Of a DNA stretch of 64,000 nt, positions 33,301 to 43,904 are shown one piece after another (position 1 is the first letter of the stretch; each line of letters starts with the position of its first letter). The notes below the pieces were generated by a model. It did not search any database, was not told the origin of the DNA, and saw only the letters and a list, made by a program, of their open reading frames with translations. The DNA is from Caenorhabditis remanei (Eukaryota; Nematoda; Chromadorea; Rhabditida; Rhabditidae). A program made the position numbers and the translations under genes. The stretch covers positions 620,001 through 684,000 of the forward strand of contig NC_071330.1 of the NCBI RefSeq assembly GCF_010183535.1, written 5' to 3'.

Positions 33301-34714
33301 GAATTTTCGATGCACTTCTGGAGACGTGCATTGGACGACGTAGGCGAGAATGTGGATGACAATGGGACGGGCACTGGAAATTAATTGGGTAATTAAATGG
33401 GTAATTAATTGGGTAATTAGTGGGCATACATGTGTGAAAAGTCTGCAATTTCAGGGAAACACTTTTTTCGACCTAGAATACCATTGAAATATCAATTTTA
33501 TGACTTAAATTCCTTGAAAATTGACGTAAATTACTTTAAAATGAGGTAAATTCCCTAAAAATGGCCAAAATGCTTTTAAAAACAACCTATATTCTTTTAA
33601 AAATGACCTAATTATTTTTATTTTTGACCTAAAAAGTCTTTTCAGCTAGAAACCCAATTTTTTCCACCAGTTTCGGTGTGTCTGTCTGTCCGGATGTCCG
33701 CATTTTTGTCTGTCGCATTATCTGTGTGTCTGGATGTCTGAATCTCCGGAAAAATGGCTTTTTTGAGTTTTTTTTAAAGTTCCAGAGCGTCTGTGGGTCC
33801 AGATGTCGCTGTGTATAGAAATTCCTAAATGTCTGTCTGTCTGTCTGTCCGGATGTCTTCGAAAATTACGAAAAATCGTCCAAAATGCAGCTAGGAACCC
33901 GATTTTTCTGAGCTACAGTCTGTCTGTGTGTCCGAATGTCCGTATTTCTGTCTGTCACGTTGTCTGGGTGTCCGAATGTTCGTTGGCTGTCCATCTGTGT
34001 ATCCAGATGTCCGGATGAGCAACTTTTCAGGGTTTTAGTCAACAAAAAGCTGATTTTTCCAATTTTTGCGTTATAAAACTTCGTTTGTTGAGCAATTTTT
34101 GTGAAAAATCCGAATTTAGTTTTCCATCTGTGTGTCCAGATGTCCATGTGATTACGGTCAGTTTTAATAGATTTGGAGCGGATAAACGAGATTTTTGAGT
34201 TCGAAATTAGTTTTTATTGATTTTTCACGGTTTTTAGACAATTTTAAGCTCAAATTTCAGGTTTTTAGCAGTTTTTAGACCTAAAAACGGCAATTTTTCG
34301 GCATTTTTTCCCATTTTTTTCTAATTTTTCACCATTTCACTGTGCTTACTACTCATATTCGACATGTTTCTGATCGAAAACCCGCATATACATCTCCGGT
34401 GGAATACACCCGAATAGACGATCGGCTCGCTCCTTGTTGAGTAGATTATGCTGAAACTTTTTCAAAAAATTAATTCGAAAAATCCTAAATTTGGCCTAAA
34501 AATACCTGAATTTCCTTCGGAATCCCCACCAAAAATCGCATTTTTTCCTCGAACGTCGCCGCTGGATCCTCGAATATTTTGATGTGTTCATCGATCTGTT
34601 CGTTAACTTTTCGAATCTTTTCCGCCTCATTTTCTTCCGTTTTTTCGGTTTTTTCACTAAAATTTAACTTTTTTTTTTCGATTTTTAACCAGATTTTCCA
34701 ATTTCTTACCTCAT
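27347..34714 (-). CDS. Helical-repeat protein, possibly neurochondrin family, 490 aa, 9 exons
   Basis: Exons in transcript order: 34714-34710, 34656-34506, 34450-34350, 33373-33187, 31991-31844, 30784-30507, 29824-29756, 28864-28490, 27505-27347. The total is 1473 bp with consistent phases (2, 0, 2, 0, 1, 0, 0, 0). Exon 1 contributes only ATGAG, and the next base after a 53-bp intron completes Ser; this gives an acidic start (MSEKTEKTEENEAEK). The remainder is amphipathic helices without membrane segments or catalytic motifs, as in armadillo/HEAT-like scaffolds. The order of features (leading KMRFLVGIPKEI helix, ARPIVIHILAYVV, GGITWFNYDKTF followed by a hydrophobic helix) reminds me of neurochondrin. 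This is a weak judgement and the function is open. Exon 6 begins at a CAGCAG tandem acceptor. Introns are long and packed with tandem repeats. It is divergently arranged with abce-1. Confidence 0.8.
27641..28010. mobile_element. F3-family foldback in intron 8 of the helical-repeat gene
   Basis: Left arm GAGAGGACTGAAGTCAAATT...CGTGTAGTCCTCTCGGACAA and right arm CTTGTCCGAGAGGAGTACAC...CTTCTTTTGAGTAAGG. The right end is truncated compared with 21801-22350. Confidence 0.7.
28140..28400. repeat. GTCTGTCTGTCCGGATGTCC repeats in intron 8
   Basis: Four or five degenerate copies (28141, 28205, 28262, 28370) in the orientation opposite to the gene. Confidence 0.7.
28950..29460. repeat. Degenerate GTGAAAAATGGGTATTTT tandem repeat, intron 7
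   Basis: About 17 imperfect units of roughly 30 bp, each with (G/A)TGAAAAATG(G/A)G followed by a T-rich run. Related to the longer block at 32030-33110. Confidence 0.7.
29515..29650. repeat. Dispersed CGAGAGACGCAGAGTTTTTTC repeat
   Basis: CTTACAAATGTGCCCTACTG, AAACGAGAGAGGCGAGAGAC and TTTCTCGCGCTGACAC match blocks at 42640-42800 (inverted) and 47280-47470. The CTTACAA...GCCC start is reminiscent of F2 ends. Confidence 0.6.
29840..30500. repeat. Tandem repeat of about 147 bp, intron 6
   Basis: Four to five copies of a unit containing TTCAGCTTTTAAAGGTATTT, TCAGCCGTTTTTTGTCTAAA, TTTTCAGCTGAAATTACAG and TAGACCAATTTTTGTCAATT. The last phrase recurs at about 29943, 30207 and 30354. Confidence 0.75.
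30793..31460. repeat. Tandem duplication of about 335 bp with AAGGCCCGAAG core, intron 5
   Basis: Two direct copies start with GGATTTACACATTTTAAGAT and include GTTGTCAAGGCCCGAAGAC and TTGGCGCGAAAGTCAAATTT. A third, partial copy begins near 31685. The GGCCCGG / GGCGCGAAAGTC portion is dispersed in abce-1 introns (38250-38480, 39515-39725, 40712-40975) and near 44290 and 44880. Confidence 0.7.
31478..31680. mobile_element. Foldback element, family F8, degenerate copy
   Basis: AATAAAGTTTCGACAAGG, CGCGCTGAAACGCGCAAGCG and GGGCGGAGCTTAAACTGCAA are followed by inverted counterparts (TTGCAGTTTAAGCTCCGCCC). The complete copy is 57104-57363. Confidence 0.7.
32030..33110. repeat. TTTTTAGGTGAAAAATG tandem repeat filling intron 4
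   Basis: About 35 imperfect units of 28-32 bp over 1.08 kb. On the plus strand nearly every unit contains TTTTTAG immediately followed by GTGAAA or GTAAAA, while the gene is transcribed from the other strand. Confidence 0.75.
33670..34150. repeat. GTCTGTCTGTCCGGATGTCC repeats in intron 3
   Basis: Eight or so degenerate copies (33678, 33718, 33789, 33831, 33917, 33963, 33989, 34120), alternating with AT-rich DNA. Confidence 0.7.
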
Positions 34715-35753
34715 TTTTCAAATTTTTCAATATCAAAAGTGTGAAAAAGTAATAAAAATCGAATAAAAACGGAGCAGGTGTTCGAGATGACCAATGGAGC
34801 ACGAGACGACGAGAGAGTGTGTTAAACGAGGAGACGCAGACAGGAAAGTGTGCAAACGCGCTCCGTTGGACTTCTCTTTTTTTCCCGCCACTTGGAGTTT
34901 TTCGCCTATTTTTGGAGTTTTCTTGGTGATTTTTGATGGTTTTTTATATTTTTTCGATGAAAATCAATAGAAAAATGTGTTTTGAATCGAAAAATTAAGT
35001 CCTGGACGTTTTTCTCCGTCGAAAAATGTTCTTTTTTGACTCAGAAATCTTCAAAATAAGTTTTAACTCGAATTCTTTAGGGTATCTCTGTTTTTTAGTA
35101 AAATTATGATAGAAAAGTTGGTTTTGTTTCGAACATTTGAGCTCAGGCGGCCTTTTTCCTCTGAAAAATACTTATTTTTGGCCCAGAGCTCTCAGAATTT
35201 ATTTTCTCAATATTTTTCAGGTTTTTGTGTGTTTTTTGTTCAATTGGCAATCATTGACACGTGTGATTCGATAGGATAATCAAAATAAAGCTTGAGAAGA
35301 GAGAAAAACCGAAAAAAAACCGAAAAAGTCTGTATTTTTTGTTGAAAAACTCAAAAATCTCAGAAAAAACTTGAAAAATTGCTGATTTTTGTTCCATTTT
35401 CTGTGGAATTCAGGGAAAAGGCTCTCCAGATGTCTTCCTCAGCGAAAACCCGAACTCAGACTTCACTTTGAACAAAAAATTTGTCATTTTTTCATTTTAC
35501 TTGGTAAAAAATAAGCTTCTCCCTTTCCTTTCATCAAAATATGCGTAAAAAGCTTCAATTTTCTACCCAAAACTCAATTTTCTAGCTTTTTCCATACAAA
35601 AATTCGAATTTCCCGCCTAAATTTCCATTTATTGCACAACATTGTGTCATTTTTCATTCTAAAACCCCCTCTTTTATACTCAATTTCTACCTCAATCCGA
35701 TCATTTTTATCTCCAATTTTCTCCCATTTTCAGGTAAAACCACTACCGAAAAA
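34715..35753. promoter_or_regulatory. Shared divergent 5' region of the helical-repeat gene and abce-1
   Basis: About 1 kb separates the two start codons, which face away from each other. The GAGCGC-type motif occurs once (AAACGCGCTCCGTTGG, about 34856). No clear TATA box or initiator was identified. A bidirectional promoter is inferred from arrangement only. Confidence 0.4.
35727..35733 (+). promoter_or_regulatory. Candidate trans-splice acceptor (ATTTTCAG) of abce-1
   Basis: ATTTTCAG ends 20 bp before the ATG at 35754, with no coding exon upstream. This position fits spliced-leader addition. Confidence 0.55.
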
Positions 35754-38700
35754 ATGAGTCGGAAAGGTCCATTAGTGAAGAACAACGAGACGGATCAGCC
35801 GTTGCGTATCGCCATCGTCGAGAAGGATCGCTGTAAACCAAAGAATTGCGGTTTGGCTTGCAAGAAGGCGTGTCCAGTTAATCGACAAGGTAGGAGTGGT
35901 GAAATTGATGGAAAATCTGGATTTGTGGTGAAAATTTGAAGGATTTGTCGCTTTTTTTAATAAAAAATAGTGCTAAAATGAGATTTCTTGGCTCAAAATA
36001 GTATTTTTTGCCCATTTAAACGATTTTTTAGGGAAAAAATTCCGTCAAAACTGAAATATCGTCTAAAAATCCCTATTTTTCAGATTTTTATCGGAAAAAT
36101 TACACCTGAAATTGTCTAAAAACCATAATCTGGCTCCTAATAGTTGTTTCCATTCATTTTTTTTTTGGAATTTCCGCCCTGATTTATCGAATTTTCCCTG
36201 CGATTTCTCGAAAAAATCTATTTTTCAAGCGGAAATTCTTGTTAAAAGTCGAGGAAATCCTTCTTTTTAGCGTTTGAGCCCCAAAAACCGCTTCAAAACT
36301 CCCAATTTTACTTTTTTCTTTGAAAAACTGTGATTTTTCGACCTAATTAGTCCAAATTTTTCGAAAAACTCATTTTCTTACTAAAACTAAACTTTTTTGC
36401 TCTCTTTGCTTCTAAAGAGTTGATAAATCCCGCTTTTGTTCTTAAAAATTGCACATTTCGGTTCAAAACAACTGAAAACCGCTTCAAAACTCGCAATTTC
36501 GCTCATTTTGTAGGCTTTTGTCGGTTTTTTCATGAAAAATCGCGCTAAATCGCTAGATTTCCCGCCCCAAAGAAGTATTTTTTGCATATTCAACCGATTT
36601 CCTCTGGTTTTCAGAGAAAAAACTTCGGCACAACGAAAAATTCATTTTTCAAGCGGAAATTCCCATTAAAAGTCCAGAAAATCCGTTTAAAATAGCTTTT
36701 GAGCTCCCAAAAACCGCTTCAAAACTCTCAATTTCCCTAATTTTCTGGGAAGAATCTGGTTGAACCCGAACTCTCGACCGAATAATTACTATTTTCCTAT
36801 CCTCCTTCTGTTTTTTTCCAGAAGAAAATGCGAAAATGCATTAATTGGCTCCAAATAGCCGTTTTCACTTATTTCGTTCGAAAAATTTTGACGAAAGATC
36901 CATTTTCTTGCTGAAATTCGCTAATTTTTCTCTTTAAAAGTCGAAAAAATCCAGGTTTTCATGTTAAAATAGCTTTTGAGCTCCCAAAAACCGCTTCAGA
37001 ACTCCCAATTTCGCTCCTTTTCACTGAAAATTTTTCCAGGAAAGCTGTGCATCGTCGTCGAGGCCACCTCTACCATCTCGTCAATCTCCGAAATTCTGTG
37101 TATTGGATGTGGTATTTGCGTGAAAAAGTGTCCATACGACGCCATCAAAATCATCAATCTCCCCGCCAATTTGGCCAATGAGACGACTCATCGTTACTCG
37201 CAAAACTCGTTCAAACTCCATCGTCTGCCGACGCCACGTTGCGGTGAGGTGCTCGGACTCGTCGGCACGAATGGAATCGGAAAATCGACGGCGTTGAAGA
37301 TTCTCGCCGGAAAACAGAAGCCAAATCTCGGAAATTTCCAGAAGGAGCAGGAGTGGACGACGATCATCAATCACTTCAGAGGATCCGAACTTCAGAATTA
37401 TTTCACGCGGATTCTGGAGGACACGTTGAAGTGTGTCATCAAGCCACAGTATGTCGATCAGATTCCGAGAGCCGCCAAGGGAACGGTTGAGATGAATTTG
37501 AAGAGACGACATGATAATGAGAATTTGGATCAGGTCATCGATCAAATGGGTACGGGTTTTGAAGGAAAAAAAATGGAGTTTTTAAAGGAATTTTAACGCT
37601 TGAAACCGTTTTCAGACTGAAAATTGTAGTTTCAAGCCATCAGACATGCTGAAAATGGCATAATTTCGCCATTTTTCTGCTGAAAACTTTGATTTTTATT
37701 GCTTTTGCGAAATTCTGTGACTCTAGACTGATTTTGAGCTGGAAATGTTGATTTTCAATACTTTTTGGCAGTTTCGAATAGTTTTTCAATCCAAAAATCA
37801 GGTTTTCTAGCTTTTCCTCCTGAAAATCTCGTTTTTCAACTAGATAAACTCTGAAAACTCCTAAAACACAATTTTTTTTCTATGAAAACTTCTTGAAAAT
37901 GGATTTCAATTTGAAAAAAGTGAAAATGTTCATTGTTGCACCGAAAGCACCAATTTCATACTGAAAATCAGAGTTTTTGAGCAATTTTCATCAGATTTCA
38001 ACTTCTTTTGAGCTGAAAACTTTGATTTTTATCATCAATGAGGCTTCAGACTGATTTTGATCGGGAAATGTTGATTTCCAACACTTTTTGACAGTTTCGA
38101 ATAGTTTTTCTATCCAAAAATCAGGTTTTCTAGCTTTTCCTCTAGAAAATCTTGTTTTTTCAGGATTTTTTCGATGAAAAACCCACGAAAAATGGATGAA
38201 AATAGGATTTTTAGCCCACTTTCTCGTTATGAATTCAAAATTTCCATACTTCCAACGGGCCGGGCCGGGCCTTGTCATGTGAAATTAAGGCCCGGAAAAT
38301 TGGCGCCAAAGTTCAAAATTCAGTTTTTTTTCGAATATTTAATTTTTTCGCGAAAAAGTCAAATTTTTGCCTATTTTTCAGATTTTCTTCTATTTCTGAA
38401 TGATAGTCGAAAATTTGAGTTTTTCGCAAAAAAAATCAAAAATTTTGAAATTTTGACTTTCGCGCCAATTTGCCCGAGCCATCGAAAATTTCAATTTTGC
38501 ACCCGAATCAGCAATTTCCTTTTTTCAGAACTCCGTGGTCTTCTCGCGCGTAACATCGACCAACTTTCTGGAGGAGAGCTCCAACGTTTCGCCATCGCAA
38601 TGTGTTGTGTTCAGAAGGCCGACGTCTACATGTTCGACGAACCGTCATCGTATCTCGACGTGAAACAACGTCTCAAAGCGGCGGCCATCGTCCGCGAACG

Positions 38701-41700
38701 CATCAGTGACACGAATTACGTCGTCGTCGTCGAACACGACTTGGCCGTCTTGGATTATCTGTCCGATTTCATTTGTTGCCTGTACGGTGTGCCCGGAGTG
38801 TATGGAGTCGTCACACTGCCTTCTGGAGTTCGTGAAGGAATCAACATGTTCTTGGATGGTTTCATTCGTACTGAGAATATGAGATTCAGAGAGTCCAAAT
38901 TGTCATTCAAAACGTCCGAACAGCAAGAGGATATCAAGAGAACTGGAAATATTAAAGTATAGGGAGAGGAAATTTGAATTTTGAAGAGAAAATCTGGAAA
39001 ATTCAAGATATTTGACCCTAGAAATCAGTTTTTAGACAATTTAGAATCATTACAGTAATTTCCAGCTACTTAATCTCAATTTTCAGCTGTAAAATCTGAA
39101 TTTTGAGCCTTGGGACACTTGAAAAATAGCAAAAACTCTCGAAAAACGTCAGAAATCTAGGAAGAATACGATTTTCTAGATGAGTTTTTGGTAAAATTAA
39201 TGGAAAAAATCACTTTTCACTCGCATGTTCTTAACCTTTTTTATTCTGTTTTTTTAGCATGAAATTCAAGTTTTTTTGAAGTTTGAAGACTAAAGAGAGG
39301 AAATAGGTTGAAAAAGCTAGAAAATCTGCAAAAATTCGAGAGATTTGACGCAACTCACTTTTCAGACACCTCAAATCTCAATTTTCAGCTGTAAAACCTG
39401 AATTTTGAGCATAATTCAGAATGAGTCTGGAAATCTGAAATTACAGGTTTTTTTTCCTGAAAACTCACTTATTTTCATTTTTTTCGGTCAGAAAAGCTTC
39501 AGTTTTTAGCAGACTTGTCAAAATTCGGGTCGGCCCGGCCCGGATTCAAAAATGGGTAGCCTTTTCACCAAATTTTTTTTGAAATTTTTCGAAAAATAGA
39601 GTAAAAATGCTTCGAAAACTACATTTTTCAAAAAATTTCCAAAAAAAATTCAAAAACACAAAATGTTTCAAAACGGGCGGAGATTTTTCTTGATTTCGGC
39701 CCGGCCCGGCCGGTGACAAGTCTGGTTTTTAGTATTTTCAGCGATTTCTAACGATCTGATTGAAAATCCATTTTTCAGTATCCAGCAATGTCAAAAACGC
39801 TCGGTGACTTCCATCTGAACGTCGAAGCGGGAGACTTCTCGGATTCTGAGATCATCGTGATGCTCGGAGAGAACGGAACCGGCAAAACGACAATGATCCG
39901 AATGATGGCCGGATCGTTGAAACCGGAGGATGAGGGCACCGAATTGCCACATGTCACCATCTCGTACAAACCGCAAAAAATCTCGCCGAAAACTGAGACA
40001 ACCGTCAGATATATGCTTCACGACAAGATTCAGAATATGTACGAGCATCCACAATTCAAGACGGACGTTATGAATCCGTTGATGATGGATCAGTTGTTGG
40101 ATCGAAATGTAAGGGGGGAGAAAGTCGAGAAACGAGAGAAAAAAGCTGAAATTGCTTTTTAAAACTAGAAAATGGACATTATTAACATTAAATTTGTCTG
40201 AAAACATTGGATTTTTGAGGTTCGTTGCCCAGAAGCCGTTGATACCATTCCAGTCAATTTAGAAACGGAAAATCAATAATTTTCGATGACAATGTCGAAG
40301 AAAATTACCATTTTGGAGTCATTTATCAAATTTTCCATTGGAAAAACTGAAAAAAACGTAAATTTCGACTAGAATGGACTTATCTTCAGCTAAAATTCTA
40401 GATTTTCAATCGATTTCAAGTTGTCTACATCACTGATATCGTACCATACATAACTGAATAGTCTGCAATTTCAGAGCATTTTTTTAACCTAAATTCCTCA
40501 AAAAATAATTTTTCGACCTCAAAAAGTCGTAATTTTAGACAAAGAAACACGTATGTATACTACAGATTTTAAATCACAGAAAACTTCAGGACTTCATGGT
40601 TTTTGGCTAGCCGAACAGATTTATTGCTGAAAATTCGAAAAAATCGGTCAGAAAATCCAGATCTTGCCGATTTTTTCAATTTTCGAATTTATTCTATTCA
40701 GTATTCACCATAATTGTCAGGACCCGGGCCGGCCCGGGAAGGCCCGATAGAACATTTTCAAAGCCCGGCCCGGCTTCAAAAGATGACCCTTTTTTTCGAA
40801 ATGTTTTCAATTTTTCATCGAAAATGTGACAATTTTTGACTATTTTTCTGAATGATAATCGAAAATTTGACTTTTTCGCGAAAAAATTCAAAAAATTTAG
40901 AAAATTTTGAAATTTGAACTTTCGCGCCAATTTACCGGGCCTTGATTTCGCTGACAAGGTCCGAGTTTGTTGGGAAATCCAGATCTTGCCGATTTTTTTT
41001 TCAATTTTCGAACTTATTCTATTCAGTATTCACGAAAAATAGAAATTTGCTCACAATTTTCACTAAAAAATCGCCCAAAATCTAATTATTTCATTTCCAG
41101 GTAAGCGAGCTGTCCGGAGGAGAATTGCAACGTACCGCCCTTGCACTCTGCCTCGGAAAAACCGCCAGTCTCTATTTGATCGATGAGCCATCTGCATATC
41201 TGGATTCGGAGCAACGTCTTCACGCCGCCAAAGTCATCAAACGTTTCATTATGCACGCGAAGAAGACGGCGTTCGTCGTCGAGCACGACTTCATTATGGC
41301 CACTTATCTCGCTGATAGAGTCATCGTTTTTGAAGGACAACCGTCTGTTGATACTACTGCTTGCAAGTGAGTTTTGGGAGATTTTCACAGGAAAATTACG
41401 GGAAAATAGCGAACATGCTCGAAAACATCAGTCGAAATACGATTTTTCTACATGAATTTTTCACAAAATCAATGGGAAAATCACTTTCCAGTTGCATTTT
41501 GACGATTTTTTTAAAACCTAATTTTTCGCTAGAAATTCAATTTATTTCGTAAAAATAGATCTAAGACCTCAAATTAGAGCCAAAATCCTGCTTAACAACA
41601 TGAAAAATGTCGAAAATTGTAGCTTTTTGGTCTTAAACGGCTCAAATTATGCGGAAAACTTGGAAATTTGTCGTTTTTACAGTCGAAAAACCCTGATTAT

Positions 41701-42186
41701 TTAATTTTTCCGTTTAGAGTTATTCACATTTTGATAAAACTCCAGTTTACAAGTAGAAGAATCTAAAAAAACCACTCAAAAACCTAAAAATTTCGTTATT
41801 TCTAATCAAAAATATGTAAAATCCATCTAAAATTATGGTGGCCTATCTGTTCATGGCCTAGAAATTTACCATCTAAAACTAGTCCCCCATTCCCTTCCCC
41901 TATTCTGATTCTGTTGATTTTGCTGGAAAATTTTGAAAATTCTATCAAAAAATGGCGTTAAAACCTCGTGGCCTAGAAATCCTTATCTCTAAAAACTAGT
42001 CCCCGCATCACAATTGATTCCAGACCCCAATCCCTACTGGAAGGAATGAATCGTTTCCTGAAAATGCTCGACATCACATTCCGTCGTGATCAGGAGACGT
42101 ATCGTCCACGTATCAACAAATTCGAGTCGGTGAAGGATGTGGAGCAGAAGAAGAGTGGACAATTCTTCTTCCTCGATGATAATTAA
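35754..42186 (+). CDS. abce-1: ABCE1 ribosome-recycling ATPase, 610 aa, 6 exons
   Basis: Exons 35754-35889, 37040-37549, 38529-38956, 39779-40108, 41101-41366, 42024-42186 (phases 1, 1, 0, 0, 2). Essentially full length for ABCE1. The N-terminal iron-sulphur domain has eight cysteines ([15 protein letters not shown] and [12 protein letters not shown]). The first nucleotide-binding domain has GTNGIGKST near 121, LSGGELQR near 228 and DEPSSYLD near 252. The second has GENGTGKTT near 388, LSGGELQR near 472 and DEPSAYLD. The C-terminus is the conserved RPRIN...VEQKKSG...LDD tail. ABCE1 splits ribosomes after termination or stalling and acts with initiation factors in the cytoplasm; it is essential in animals. 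Introns of 0.66-1.15 kb carry dispersed GGCCCGG repeats. The last exon and 3' UTR are duplicated at 46.3-47.0 kb. Confidence 0.97.
38250..38490. repeat. GGCCCGG/GGCGCGAAAGTC dispersed foldback, abce-1 intron 2
   Basis: Left part GGGCCGGGCCTTGTCATG with GGCGCCAAAGTTCAAA and right part TTTGACTTTCGCGCCAATTT form an inverted pair. Similar copies are in introns 3 (39515-39725) and 4 (40712-40975). Confidence 0.65.
39515..39725. repeat. GGCCCGG foldback, abce-1 intron 3
   Basis: CGGGTCGGCCCGGCCCGG at the left and CGGCCCGGCCCGGCCGG at the right enclose AT-rich arms. ACTTGTCAA and TTGACAAG-like ends are visible (ACTTGTCAAAATTCGGG, GGTGACAAGTCTGG). Confidence 0.6.
40712..40975. repeat. GGCCCGG foldback, abce-1 intron 4
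   Basis: ATTGTCAGGACCCGGGCC at the left, TTCGCGCCAATTTACCGGG and GACAAGGTCCGAG at the right; the middle matches 30890-31130. Confidence 0.6.
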
Positions 42187-42631
42187 AATATTGATATTCC
42201 CCACTCGTTTTCAGTCCAATTTCCCCTTTTTTTTTGGTTTTTTTCTAGAATTTTCGCTTTCTGATGTTGTTTCCCCTTTAAATATATCTGTCTCTTTTTT
42301 CCTGTTGCTCTCGGTTAATTAATTATATTATTTAATTAATTCCATATTTCCCCCTTTCCTATCATGGTTTTTTTTCGCTAATTTTTCTGTTGGTTCTGTC
42401 TTTTTTTGAATTCTTTTTTCCTAATGGTCTATTGGTGTTATCGTAAATCTATTATTGTTCCTATTTATTTATTGTTTACTCGAGGGGTATAGAGGTGTGA
42501 GGACCATGGAACAGCTGACTAGGATGAGCCATTGGGTGGTAGGAATTGTACTATTTTTGTGATTTTTGCTCCGATTTTCCCTTTTTTTCAAGTTTAATTC
42601 TGTAATTGATGAAAAAAAAACTATCAGATTT
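41934..42631 (+). repeat. Direct repeat copy 1: abce-1 last intron end, last exon and 3' UTR
   Basis: About 700 bp including AAAATTCTATCAAAAAATG, the AAAACTAGTCCCC phrase, the whole terminal exon and a 3' region with TTAATTAATTATATTATTTA and GAACAGCTGACTAGGA. It matches 46263-46979 with few substitutions and small indels. Confidence 0.9.
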
Positions 42632-43020
42632 TCTCAGTTTTTTATCTACTCTCGCTATTTTTCGTTTTTTTTTTGTTGTAAATTATTACGAAAAATAGCG
42701 GGGGTAGATCAAAAACTGTGAACATCTGTGAGGGCGCGAGAAAAAATTCTGCGTCTCTCGTCGATACTCTCTCGCTTACGATGGGGCGCAGTTGTAAGAT
42801 GAGGTGGCTACGTCTTCAAGGAACGAAAGTGTGAACGAGACCACAGGGTTTCGGGATGAGTAGTGAAAATAAACGAAAAACAAAACATTCTATTTGAAGC
42901 CAATTTATTTTTTGTTACTTTTGATAAACAGCTGGCAGACAGTAAAGCGAAATGAATAAAAACGTTTCGTAGAAAGGCGGGGCACAACAAAATAAGAGAT
43001 AAAAGATACTTTATACTTGT
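42187..43020. other. abce-1 3' UTR and spacer to the toxin-like gene
   Basis: The first 445 bp belong to the duplicated segment. At 42640-42800 there is a dispersed repeat with TCGCTATTTTTCG and its inverted match CGAAAAATAGCG, then CTGCGTCTCTCGTCGATAC and ATGGGGCGCAGTTGTAAGA. No canonical AATAAA is seen for abce-1. Confidence 0.6.
42904..42909 (-). terminator. Poly(A) signal AATAAA of the toxin-like gene
   Basis: TTTATT on the plus strand, 112 bp beyond the stop codon of the minus-strand gene ending at 43021. Confidence 0.5.
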
Positions 43021-43904
43021 TCACGCTCCTATGAAATTTCCAGCAACAATATCTCCTACGAATCCTCCGCCAACTCCACCGAATACACCTCCAATCACTC
43101 CACCAAGCAATGTTCCAACACCCGGAAAGATCATCGATCCGTATGCAGCTCCTGGAATGGTTTAATTAAGGCATAACTTCTTGTTGAGACGTGGTTCAAG
43201 AAAAATATGATCTAAAGTTTAATTCTTACCAGCGGCTGCTCCTTGGGCTCCTCCAACATATGATGATGTTTTAGATATGACCTTCCTTTGTGCTTCCTTA
43301 GTTCTTCCCTTATTAAAATCGTCCATTATGTCGGCAGCATCATAAATAACAGACGCAGCCAGTGCAATTGGCGCAACTTTGTTAACGACATTTAATGCTC
43401 TTCCAGCAACACCAGCAGCATGTGCAGTCGTTCCAGAAATTCGAATATGGGGATCCTTGAGTCCAGTGATGGCTTTGTTCACATTAATATGATGGTATGG
43501 CACGTTGGCGTGTGGCATATCAACTCTAGCGTACCACTTTGGATTTCCAAGAGAGCTCACGGCTGTCTTGTCGAATACATTGACAATATTTGAAGCTCTT
43601 CCACCGTTTTCAATCGCATAGCGTGCAGCGTTCATGCTTCCACCGACGAATGCTCCAGATGCCATATTACGATGAGGAGAGGAAAACTGGATGTTTTGAT
43701 GTTTTGTTGTCCCGCTGTTGTCTGAATTTTAAAAGTTTAAACAAACACTGAGCTCTCGATTTTCAAGAACATCAAGATGTCTTCCATTGATTATTAAAAA
43801 CTTGAATAAACGAGAAGAAATTTACCTTTCTCCTGATCAGCAGCCGCACTGTGATAACCGATCACCAGGACAAGAACCAGGAAGGCCAGTATGTTCCGCA
43901 CAGT
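43021..43904 (-). CDS. Secreted protein with bacterial-toxin-like domain and glycine-zipper C-terminus (5' end incomplete)
   Basis: Exons in transcript order: 43904-43826, 43721-43230, 43151-43021, with introns in phase 1. The first exon begins right after an AAATTTCAG acceptor and continues an open frame ([20 protein letters not shown]), clearly a signal peptide. The starting ATG must lie in an upstream exon that I could not place, so about 233 residues are defined. The middle part has PYHHINVNK...DPHIRI preceded by WYARVD, a His-rich pattern I associate with C-terminal domains of bacterial polymorphic (Rhs-type) toxins. It is followed by an Ala-rich helix and a Gly-rich tail with regularly spaced GG pairs, typical of a membrane-inserting glycine zipper. 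Acquisition from bacteria is inferred; activity is unknown. The gene sits between two copies of the abce-1 3' end. Confidence 0.75.

Noticed and set aside
34485..34802. Long open frame starting upstream of the helical-repeat gene
   Set aside because: Its first codon is GTG. A 53-bp intron with proper ends and an ATG five bases before the donor give a better, phase-consistent start.
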